Assembly (NCBI GenBank): GCA_949290785.1
Contig: CASETE010000017.1
Span: 1 to 37,141, forward strand
From: an uncultured Pseudomonadota bacterium
Lineage (GTDB): Bacteria; Pseudomonadota; Alphaproteobacteria; Rs-D84
Direction: 5' to 3'
DNA: 37,141 nt
A program made the translations under genes and the position numbers. The notes beneath the pieces were generated by a model. It worked only from the letters and a program-made list of their open reading frames with translations. It was not told where the DNA came from and searched no databases. Positions 8,784 through 15,468 of this stretch are shown here, one piece after another; the stretch's first letter is position 1; each line of letters begins with the position of its first letter.

Positions 8784-8807
8784 CCCCCGAATAATCGGGG
8801 GCTTTTT
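8784..8807 (+). terminator. Terminator-like hairpin with plus-strand polarity
   Basis: Seven-pair GC-rich stem (8784-8790 with 8795-8801, loop ATAA) followed by CTTTTT on the plus strand. Both flanking genes (mraY, ftsW) read on the minus strand. In minus-strand RNA the hairpin sits just after the mraY stop and is followed by A-rich, not U-rich, sequence. Confidence 0.6.
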
Positions 8808-9894
8808 ATGCGAATTTTAACAAGACCAACGCCAAACCAGAAAACAATATTGATACTATGAAAAACCTTTCAACTATTTTTGTTTCTGTCCACCCAAGTT
8901 CTTCAAAATGATGATGCAATGGCGCACGCAGAAAAACCCTGCGACCTGTACCCGTTATTTTACGGCTTGCCTTGAAATACATAGTTTGAACAAATGACGA
9001 TAATAAAATCAAAACCATCATTCCTGCTGCAATCGCCATTATAATTTCAGACTTTAAAAGCATCGCGACTGTTCCCATAAAACCGCCTAAAGCCAAAGAA
9101 CCAACATCACCCATAAATATAGAAGCGGGTTTAGAGTTAAACCACAAGAAACCTAATACAGCACCAAACGCAGCCCCCAGAACCGCATACAGACCGCTGG
9201 CGGTTGGTAAAAACATAACTGTATCCATAAAACCAATACGCGTTGCCCCATACAACGCTACGACTAACACAATTAATACCGGCATATACAACTTTGCCAA
9301 CATACCGTCTAACCCGTCTGTAATATTCGTGGCGTTCGCACTGCCAGCAATTACAAAATACGCAAACACATAATAGAAAATCCCCAATGGCAATATTATC
9401 CCAAAAGGTAAAGACAACGACAATTCTGGTATATATGGCGGTATCGTCTTGTTAATCAAATATGCCAAGATAACAACACATACCGCCTCTAAGCCCAAAC
9501 GCGTCATCGGCGACAAACCATTAGACGCCTTGTGCGACTGTGAAACAACCTTTTTATAATCATCAACAAAACCGATTGCACCGAACATTATTAACGACAA
9601 CAAGGCAATCCACCCAGTTGGGTTGTCTATCGGCATAAACAAAAGGCTGGGGACGATGATAGCAACGCATATCAACAAACCGCCCATTGTCGGAGTGCCT
9701 GCCTTTTTAAGATGCGCCTGCGGAACATTTTCACTAATCGGCTGACCCTTTTTTTGCAATTTATGCATAGCATTAATAAACGGACGACCAAATAACAACA
9801 TTATCAAAAAAGCCAGACCAAATGCGGCAGCAAACTGCGTCCAACCACTCGCAAAAAAATTTGCACCATTATTTAACAAAAAAGATGTCAGCAT
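8806..9894 (-). CDS. mraY: Phospho-MurNAc-pentapeptide transferase MraY
   Basis: Integral membrane enzyme that makes lipid I from UDP-MurNAc-pentapeptide and undecaprenyl phosphate. Conserved loops are all present: KAGTPTMGG, GFVDDYKK, the catalytic-region NATNITDGLDG, FMGDVGSLALGG, and RAPLHHHFE near the C-terminus. With the ATG at 9894 it is 362 residues, the normal length, and has a strong AAGGAG ribosome site. A longer GTG-initiated reading from 9927 adds an unlikely, non-homologous tail. The start codon lies in the stem of a perfect 12-bp inverted repeat (9885-9919). It follows the MliC-like gene by 54 nt, which hold a possible TATAAT -10 at 9932-9937. Confidence 0.96.
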   Translation of the reverse strand: MLTSFLLNNGANFFASGWTQFAAAFGLAFLIMLLFGRPFINAMHKLQKKGQPISENVPQAHLKKAGTPTMGGLLICVAIIVPSLLFMPIDNPTGWIALLSLIMFGAIGFVDDYKKVVSQSHKASNGLSPMTRLGLEAVCVVILAYLINKTIPPYIPELSLSLPFGIILPLGIFYYVFAYFVIAGSANATNITDGLDGMLAKLYMPVLIVLVVALYGATRIGFMDTVMFLPTASGLYAVLGAAFGAVLGFLWFNSKPASIFMGDVGSLALGGFMGTVAMLLKSEIIMAIAAGMMVLILLSSFVQTMYFKASRKITGTGRRVFLRAPLHHHFEELGWTETKIVERFFIVSILFSGLALVLLKFA

Positions 9895-9919
9895 AAAAAT
9901 CTCCTTCTTATGCTGACAT
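9885..9919 (-). promoter_or_regulatory. Hairpin enclosing the mraY start codon and ribosome site
   Basis: A perfect 12-nt inverted repeat: plus-strand ATGTCAGCATAA at 9885-9896 and TTATGCTGACAT at 9908-9919, with an 11-nt loop. In the mRNA the AAGGAG ribosome site is in the loop, while the AUG and the next two codons are in the 3' arm of the stem. It could tune mraY translation. Confidence 0.65.
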
Positions 9920-9948
9920 TTTATCACATAAATTATACAAAACCAAAA

Positions 9949-10248
9949 TTATTTAATTCTGCAATAAATCGGTGCTTCATCGTCAAAAAACAGCGTCCAA
10001 TCTTCACCCTTGTTCCATAAAGTGACTATGCCGGTTTCGGTCTCACTTATATAACGCGCACCAGACGCAGATATCGCTATGTTAAACACCATTTCTGACC
10101 CGTTTATAACGGTATTTAATGTATCGCCGTTATCGGACATGTTGATAGACACGTCGTTTTCACCACACACAAGTTCTATTATGTTTTTATTACCATCACA
10201 TGCAGATAATGCAAGCCCAATTACAACAAAAGATATCATCTTTTTCAT
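9949..10248 (-). CDS. MliC-like lysozyme-inhibitor lipoprotein
   Basis: 99 residues. Signal peptide with lipobox LSAC, lipid-modified at C17. The mature domain fits the MliC family (membrane-bound inhibitor of C-type lysozyme): SASGARY at 60-66, then TLWNKGEDWTLFF. C28 and C96 are placed to form the family disulfide. In known members the SASGxxY loop inserts into the active site of the host enzyme. It is encoded between PBP1A (22 nt upstream) and mraY (54 nt downstream), i.e. inside a peptidoglycan gene set, so protecting newly made wall from host lysozyme is a reasonable inference. The domain is short but the central motifs are clear. Confidence 0.8.
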   Translation of the reverse strand: MKKMISFVVIGLALSACDGNKNIIELVCGENDVSINMSDNGDTLNTVINGSEMVFNIAISASGARYISETETGIVTLWNKGEDWTLFFDDEAPIYCRIK

Positions 10249-10271
10249 TCATCCCCCCTATTTTATAAAAC

Positions 10272-12311
10272 TTAAAACACACCGCCAACCGCCGGCCCGC
10301 TTTCTTTTTCACGAACAGCAGACGGCTGATTTGGTGTTTGCCCTTGTTTAAATGCTTCTGTAATAATCATGCCATTTGAATCAGCAGATGCAGACACCCC
10401 GTTACCACGATTAACACGAACAAAAGTCATACCATCTGGTACGGCAAACGGCTGATTCTTTTCGTTTGCTAATGCAACTTTCATAAAATCAGCAAAAACA
10501 CGCGCAGCCATATGACTGCCAGCACCAGGCCCAAGCGGCTTCGGCGTATCATAGCCTAAATAAACGCCCGCAATTAAATTTTTAGAAAAACCTACAAACC
10601 AAACATCTTTTACATCGTTCGTCGTTCCGGTTTTCCCAGCAATAGTATGACCTGGGACCCTTGCTTGCTTACCTGTTCCGCGCTCCACCGCCCCTTGTAA
10701 TATAGAAACTATTTGATATAGACTTTGCGGGTCTGACAAAGGTTCAGAATCAACAACCTGTTCTTCTGGCACCATGTCTTCTTGCCAATCTATTAAATCT
10801 GTCTTTTGACCGTTAATTAACCGACCGTATCTATCTTCTATGTAATCAACCAGTTTTGGTTCTATGACACGGCCACCATTTACAAATGCCGAATACCCCT
10901 GCACCAAGCGCAATAAAGTCGTTTCACCAGAACCCAGTGCCAACGATAAATTAACATTCTTTAAATCCGAAGGATAAACACCAAAACGTTGCGCAACCTC
11001 TATGGCATTATCTACACCAATTTGTTGCACTAAACGAACCGTCGGAACATTACGAGATGTCTCTAGGGCCAATCTTAATGGTATTTCTCCTAAAAATTTT
11101 TTATCGTAGTTTTCCGGTTTCCATAATGAATTGTCTTCCCGCCAACCGACAATCGGTGCATCCAGAATCAACGCTTCGGGCGACATACCGCGCTCTAATG
11201 CCGCCAAATAAACGAACGGTTTAATAGTACTTCCAATTTGACGCATCGCTTGCGTTGCGCGATTGAAAGAACTTTCCGCAAATGAACGACCACCAGCCAT
11301 TGCAACAACACGACCTGTATGCGGATTCATAGCAATTATCGCGCCCTGCAACTTTTCTTTACGTCCGGCATTATAAGCATCCAATTCTTTATTTAACGCG
11401 TCACTGGCAGCCTGCTGCAATTCTGGAACTATCGTCGTTTTAATATACAGACCTTGGTTATACAAAGTCTCGCGACCTAAGGTTTCTAATAACTGACGAC
11501 GAACATCTTCGGCAAAATATTGAAACTTATCTTCCATCTGAGCCGTAAAACCGCTGTTTATATTTAACGGTTCTGCCGCCGCTGTATCTGCCTGCGCTTT
11601 TGTAATAAAACCTTCTTCAACCATTCGGCGCAGAACATAATTGCGACGCTCTATGGCGCGTTCTCTGTCGTTTGGTGCCTTGGGTAACGAAGCCAAAAAT
11701 GCACATTCTGATAAACTTAATTCCGAAACGGGTTTATTAAAATACATCAACGAAGCAGAACCAACACCATACGCACGCGCCCCTAAAAATATCTGATTTA
11801 AATACAAGGTCATGATATGCTGCTTTGAAAAACTGCGTTCTAACCGTAATGCCAATATCGCCTCTTTTATTTTGCGCGACAAAGTACGTTCAGACGTCAA
11901 AAAGAAATTTTTTGCCACCTGCTGGGTAATGGTTGACGCACCAGAAAAGTTGGCATTAAAACCAAAAACGCGCATGGTATTATTAATCAATGCACGTGCA
12001 ATACCTTGGACGTCTACGCCCGGGTGCGTCCAGAAATTTTGGTCTTCGGCCGCGATAAACGCATTCACCAACTGTTCCGGCAAATCGTCATAATCTATGA
12101 ACACGCGCCTTTCTTCGGCATATTCTATTAGTAAACTGCCATCGGATGCATACAATCGCGTAGCAACGGGAGGCGCATAAGTCGCCAGATTTTTATAATC
12201 AGGTAAATCGTTACCATAAATTAATACCAACGCCGCCAGCGCCGCTATGCCGGCGGTAAAACCCCAAAATAAAACGTTTAATAAAACGCGCAGTATCTTT
12301 TTAAATTTCAT
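10272..12311 (-). CDS. mrcA: Bifunctional penicillin-binding protein 1A (compact)
   Basis: 679-residue class A PBP with one N-terminal membrane anchor (about 9-32). The GT51 glycosyltransferase has catalytic Glu in AAEDQNFWTHPG (E89), then GASTITQQVAKNFFL and the IKEAILALRLER helix. The transpeptidase domain has S361-T-I-K, S419-R-N and K560-TGTT. It polymerises and cross-links peptidoglycan in the periplasm. Only about 70 residues separate the two catalytic domains and the tail after KTG is short, so the OB-fold insert found in larger MrcA proteins seems absent. No ribosome site precedes the ATG at 12311. It heads the run PBP1A-MliC-mraY. Confidence 0.93.
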   Translation of the reverse strand: MKFKKILRVLLNVLFWGFTAGIAALAALVLIYGNDLPDYKNLATYAPPVATRLYASDGSLLIEYAEERRVFIDYDDLPEQLVNAFIAAEDQNFWTHPGVDVQGIARALINNTMRVFGFNANFSGASTITQQVAKNFFLTSERTLSRKIKEAILALRLERSFSKQHIMTLYLNQIFLGARAYGVGSASLMYFNKPVSELSLSECAFLASLPKAPNDRERAIERRNYVLRRMVEEGFITKAQADTAAAEPLNINSGFTAQMEDKFQYFAEDVRRQLLETLGRETLYNQGLYIKTTIVPELQQAASDALNKELDAYNAGRKEKLQGAIIAMNPHTGRVVAMAGGRSFAESSFNRATQAMRQIGSTIKPFVYLAALERGMSPEALILDAPIVGWREDNSLWKPENYDKKFLGEIPLRLALETSRNVPTVRLVQQIGVDNAIEVAQRFGVYPSDLKNVNLSLALGSGETTLLRLVQGYSAFVNGGRVIEPKLVDYIEDRYGRLINGQKTDLIDWQEDMVPEEQVVDSEPLSDPQSLYQIVSILQGAVERGTGKQARVPGHTIAGKTGTTNDVKDVWFVGFSKNLIAGVYLGYDTPKPLGPGAGSHMAARVFADFMKVALANEKNQPFAVPDGMTFVRVNRGNGVSASADSNGMIITEAFKQGQTPNQPSAVREKESGPAVGGVF

Positions 12312-12363
12312 AATTTGAAAGTTTAAGATATTTATTATCTCTTTGCAAGTTTTGTATTTAAAT

Positions 12364-12437
12364 AAAAAAGGTAACTCGGCATCGCAACGATCCAGAGGAG
12401 AGATTTTTCTGTCACGCCGACAACCGAGTCATAGCAC
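12364..12437 (-). ncRNA. Candidate small structured RNA with anti-SD segment
   Basis: About 70 nt read on the minus strand. A 6-bp closing stem (12374-12379 with 12424-12429) encloses two small hairpins (12381-12391 and 12410-12422). Between them is a single-stranded stretch containing TCTCTCCTCT, complementary to a ribosome binding site. On the minus strand the closing stem is followed after 4 nt by six T, as in a terminator; the plus strand lacks this. A weak TATAAA -10 is at 12444-12449. It may be a trans-acting sRNA or the 5' leader of the PBP1A gene. Confidence 0.45.
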
Positions 12438-12469
12438 AAAAAATTTATAATCTGATAAACATAACCCCG

Positions 12470-12490
12470 AAAAAAACCGCCTTGGCGGTC
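12470..12490 (-). terminator. Terminator after the IMPase-like gene
   Basis: Short GC stem (ACCGC with GCGGT, loop CTTG) followed on the minus strand by seven T, 6 nt after the stop codon at 12496. Confidence 0.8.
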
Positions 12491-12495
12491 TTATG

Positions 12496-13200
12496 TTATA
12501 ATTCAACTTTGCCGTTTGTAGCAATTAAATCCGAATCAAATGTGATTTTCCCGCCCGCTTCGCGAACAAGCAATTCGCCCGCCGCAATTTCTGCGTAATC
12601 CAATGGGTCCGAAACGAAAGCATCCAATTTACCAGACGCAACCCATGCCAAATCCAAAGCAGGACAGCCTGTCCGACGAACATCGCCAACCGTTTTGCGA
12701 CAATCGGTTGTGTTATAACCAACTGTCAACTCTGACGGTTCAGATAAATTAGAAACCCTTATCTTCGCAGAATGGTACGCAGAAAAAACATACGCCCCAC
12801 GCCCCAATTCCGCATAATAAAGCCTTTCATCAATCGGCGAATAAACCAACGCTATTCTCGTTTCGTCGTTGCTTCTTAACGCCAACGATATAGCAAAATG
12901 AGGATTACCACGCACAAAATTTGCAGCGCCAGACAAAGCCAGCACAAACTCGTCACGTCCATCGCCATCATGCGATACGTTCGGCGTCAATAAACCAGCC
13001 GAAGGACGGACCAACAACAAATCAGACAAAATACTTTCTTCTATTCTTGCAGACGCCTTTTGTACAAAATCACGCGCCCCACGTAAAGACTGTTGTAAAT
13101 TTTCTACCTCTCCGAAATCATGACGTAAACCAGACGCAGTACGCTGCAACGCCATAAACATCTTGTTTAATTCCGAAGAACCCTTTATCAACAAATCCAT
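12496..13200 (-). CDS. Inositol-monophosphatase-like protein, metal sites lost
   Basis: 234 residues with the overall IMPase/SuhB fold. Recognisable segments are NFVRGNPHFAISLAL at 94-108 (usual NFVHGIPHFAVSIAL), TGCPALDLAWVASGKLDAF at 177-195 and IAAGELLVREAGG at 205-217. The Mg-binding signatures are broken. The usual DPIDGT motif reads LALSGA (about 87-92), the upstream GEE-type glutamate motif is not seen, and the WDIAAG aspartate is replaced (AEIAAG). It is therefore probably not a phosphatase. SuhB proteins also act in rRNA antitermination with Nus factors, a role that could survive loss of catalysis; this is inference. Co-transcribed with rpmE (27-nt gap) and followed by a terminator. 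Confidence 0.75.
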   Translation of the reverse strand: MDLLIKGSSELNKMFMALQRTASGLRHDFGEVENLQQSLRGARDFVQKASARIEESILSDLLLVRPSAGLLTPNVSHDGDGRDEFVLALSGAANFVRGNPHFAISLALRSNDETRIALVYSPIDERLYYAELGRGAYVFSAYHSAKIRVSNLSEPSELTVGYNTTDCRKTVGDVRRTGCPALDLAWVASGKLDAFVSDPLDYAEIAAGELLVREAGGKITFDSDLIATNGKVEL

Positions 13201-13227
13201 ATTTTGCCCCTGTTGAACAGCGCAAGA

Positions 13228-13440
13228 TTAAAATTTAAACCCTGCAAACTTGTTCTTGAACTTTGATGCACGCTGCCCCTTGTCGCCCGCGTTCGTACGC
13301 TGACCGGTCCATGCAGAATGATTCAAATTATCCGTAGACAAAACCAAGTCTTTTTTGACAGAAGAAAACATTTTTATGGTTTTACCGTTTGTCATTGTGA
13401 CGTTGATTTCATGATATTCTGGATGAATGCCTTTTTTCAT
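13228..13440 (-). CDS. rpmE: 50S ribosomal protein L31
   Basis: 70 residues starting MKKGIHPEYHEINVTMTNG, diagnostic for L31, with NLNHSAWTGQR in place of the usual HP-x-(Y/W)-TG segment and a basic tail ending KNKFAGFKF. No cysteines are present, so it is of the zinc-independent type. Ribosome site AAGGG. Promoter with TTGCTT (13497-13502) and TATAAT (13475-13480), 16-nt spacer. Upstream partner of the IMPase-like gene. Confidence 0.93.
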   Translation of the reverse strand: MKKGIHPEYHEINVTMTNGKTIKMFSSVKKDLVLSTDNLNHSAWTGQRTNAGDKGQRASKFKNKFAGFKF

Positions 13441-13474
13441 CGTATTACCCTTTTTAATTCTTTTAAGCCACGAA

Positions 13475-13502
13475 ATTATACAAGGATTTTTCTATAAAGC
13501 AA
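13475..13502 (-). promoter_or_regulatory. Promoter of rpmE operon
   Basis: Minus strand: -35 TTGCTT (13497-13502), 16-nt spacer, -10 TATAAT (13475-13480). The ATG is 34 nt downstream of the -10 with an AAGGG ribosome site. Confidence 0.65.
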
Positions 13503-13518
13503 GCATTTTAATATATTT

Positions 13519-14037
13519 TTAGTATCTGCCAATGCACCCCAAGTACGAATTTCCCGTGGTTTCCAAGACATTTATAAACTGATTGCGATTTTTGCCAGAA
13601 AATAATGCCAGTATAGTTCCGGCATCTGTCGCCAGCATATCAGCAACCGTTGCAATGCCAGAATTCATTTTCTTAAAAAAACCACTGGCCGGGTATATTT
13701 CCGCCGCCAGCAGTTGATTTTTACCGTTTCTTTCGTGATTTGACGCCTTATCTGCCAGTTCTATGACCATCAACTGACATTCCGGAGAAATTATTAATTT
13801 GTCTGTAACAGTTGCCTCGGTCCCCAATAATTCACCCCACCATCCAGTTGATTCACAGAAAACAGGATAGTATACCGTGGCACCAGGGTTTTCTTCCAAT
13901 ATAGTCGATAAATCTATGTCGCCGACTAATACATCAGGCATAACGCCGGTCGCGGTATTTATAACCTTGCGAGCCAACTGATAGTTCACATCAGCTTTTG
14001 TTTTGCGCGGCCAGTAAAGAATCGGAAACTGTTTCAT
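13519..14037 (-). CDS. Hypothetical cytosolic protein, 172 aa
   Basis: I do not recognise the family. 172 residues, no signal peptide and no membrane segment. The N-terminus (QFPILYWPRKTKADVNYQLARKV) is followed by an Asp/Glu-rich region, a segment with WWGELLGTEATVTDKLIISPE (written here as motif context, about 66-87), and a C-terminal part ending GNSYLGCIGRY. An extended -10 (TGATATAAT, 14046-14054) ends 8 nt before the ATG and no ribosome site is present, suggesting a leaderless transcript. It sits between L31 and the first VirB6-like gene, but the 68-nt gap and its own promoter give no sign of joint regulation. Confidence 0.7.
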   Translation of the reverse strand: MKQFPILYWPRKTKADVNYQLARKVINTATGVMPDVLVGDIDLSTILEENPGATVYYPVFCESTGWWGELLGTEATVTDKLIISPECQLMVIELADKASNHERNGKNQLLAAEIYPASGFFKKMNSGIATVADMLATDAGTILALFSGKNRNQFINVLETTGNSYLGCIGRY

Positions 14038-14045
14038 TGATATGA

Positions 14046-14054
14046 ATTATATCA
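14046..14054 (-). promoter_or_regulatory. Extended -10 of the 172-aa ORF
   Basis: Minus strand reads TGATATAAT, 8 nt before the ATG at 14037. Confidence 0.6.
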
Positions 14055-14105
14055 GATTCGGAAGGTACAAAAAAGACCACTTTTATAAATAAAACACTTG
14101 ATTTT

Positions 14106-15398
14106 TTATTTTTGTAGTGCGGAATGCCACTTTTTCAGGTTTTCCCAAGTAATTTTTATATCTTTTTTTACGTTTTCATAAAACGTTGATGGAATACTTA
14201 CTTTCGCAAACAATGTTTGTACCAACGCAGGTATCATGACCATAAACATCGCGATAAACAATCCCATCAATATAATAGTTATTATACTGTCGTTGTTCAT
14301 CATCAAACCGTCCATTAATATCGTCGAATCGTTTTGCGCCAACGCCGTTTGTAAAACATTTGCGCTTTTCCATTGACCAAAAGCCGCGTTCAAGAACATG
14401 ACAGCAAAACTTACAAACACACCTATAATGGCAATACCTGCTGTTCCTTTTATGACGTCATCTATCATGCCCTTGATTGTCTGCCCGCTGTTTTTAGGGA
14501 AAATAGCCCAGTCTTTAAATAGCCAAGACAACAACATTAATGGCATCATTATCAAATCCATAGATAATTTTATGAAAATCTCTAAGAAATAAAACGGTAT
14601 CGGCAACAAGGCGACTAAAAATAAAACAAAAATCAATAACCCAACAAAGAAAATCGGAATATTAGGAAATATCGGTAAATCCCATAAGATTTTATGCGCG
14701 TATTCTTCGTTAAAAGCCATGTTTAACATCGTCCATCCAACCGTCATTCCTAAGCCTGTCATTTGATGAACATTTGCAACCTCGCACGCTAAGTTATGAC
14801 GCAACCGAGGCGAAAAAGCCCCACGTTCTGCGGCATCTGAACTAATAGACACAGGGTCGGCAACGGCAGTTGCAACAACGCATTGGGCGAAATCGTCGTT
14901 TCCGACAATCGCCCTATTCAAAGACAGCCCTACGTTAAACACGGGCTCTATCACAACATCTGTCAATAAACGCGGCAAAGGTATCAAGAGCAACGCAGAA
15001 ACAAAGGCCGTCTTTATCAGTTGCGTACTAAACAAACTTGTCAGATTCCACGGTTCTTCGGCCTGGCCTTTTAAAAATCCAGAAATTAATTTCCATGCAA
15101 ACCACACCGCCATTAACGTAATCGCAAACGTTATAGTTGCCGAACTAATGCCACTATAAACGCGCGGCAACAAGCCAGACATCGTCGCCATAATTTCTGA
15201 AAACATTTGACAAGACCAACAACTTGAAAAAAAGTTCAACGCGTCTGACATATTAACCGGCGCCATCGTTCTGTATATTGAAAATCCCGCTATGATTCCA
15301 AGCCCTGCAATGCCCTTTATCACGAACGGAACAAATGCCCCCGCCGAAAAAGGCAAGAACGAGACAAAAACTATCCAAAATTTTTTTAGCCAACTCAT
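14106..15398 (-). CDS. VirB6/TrbL-like membrane protein A
   Basis: 430 residues and polytopic, with hydrophobic segments near residues 5-35, 80-105, 125-145, 240-290 (double), 300-345 and 370-400, plus a charged C-terminal tail (KKDIKITWENLKKW). This architecture fits the VirB6/TrbL inner-membrane channel component of type IV secretion systems. The N-terminal region carries CWSCQMF. After the second membrane pair it has VIEPVFNVGLSL, the Pro-centred motif shared with the other four proteins. The ATG at 15398 is preferred to 15425: it gives a clean signal-like N-terminus (MSWLKKFWIVFVSFLPFSAGA) and lies 8 nt after an extended -10. It is divergent from the four-gene plus-strand set. Confidence 0.75.
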   Translation of the reverse strand: MSWLKKFWIVFVSFLPFSAGAFVPFVIKGIAGLGIIAGFSIYRTMAPVNMSDALNFFSSCWSCQMFSEIMATMSGLLPRVYSGISSATITFAITLMAVWFAWKLISGFLKGQAEEPWNLTSLFSTQLIKTAFVSALLLIPLPRLLTDVVIEPVFNVGLSLNRAIVGNDDFAQCVVATAVADPVSISSDAAERGAFSPRLRHNLACEVANVHQMTGLGMTVGWTMLNMAFNEEYAHKILWDLPIFPNIPIFFVGLLIFVLFLVALLPIPFYFLEIFIKLSMDLIMMPLMLLSWLFKDWAIFPKNSGQTIKGMIDDVIKGTAGIAIIGVFVSFAVMFLNAAFGQWKSANVLQTALAQNDSTILMDGLMMNNDSIITIILMGLFIAMFMVMIPALVQTLFAKVSIPSTFYENVKKDIKITWENLKKWHSALQK

Positions 15399-15406
15399 TG
15401 TTTTTA

Positions 15407-15415
15407 AGTATATCA
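15407..15415 (-). promoter_or_regulatory. Extended -10 of VirB6-like A
   Basis: Minus strand reads TGATATACT, 8 nt before the ATG at 15398. Forms half of a divergent promoter pair with 15432-15440. Confidence 0.6.
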
Positions 15416-15431
15416 TATTTTGCATTAAATG

Positions 15432-15440
15432 TGATATAAT
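15432..15440 (+). promoter_or_regulatory. Extended -10 of the VirB6-like operon
   Basis: TGATATAAT, a perfect extended -10, 28 nt upstream of the ATG at 15469. It should drive the four tandem genes to 20715. Confidence 0.65.
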
Positions 15441-15468
15441 TGATAAGATAAAATATATTAAGCAGAGA

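Noticed and set aside
9895..9927. GTG start extending mraY by 11 residues
   Set aside because: Would place the strong ribosome site inside the coding region and adds residues not seen in the family.
12496..13200. Pseudogene call for the IMPase-like gene
   Set aside because: The frame is intact, promoter, ribosome site and terminator are present and the fold motifs outside the active site are well kept.
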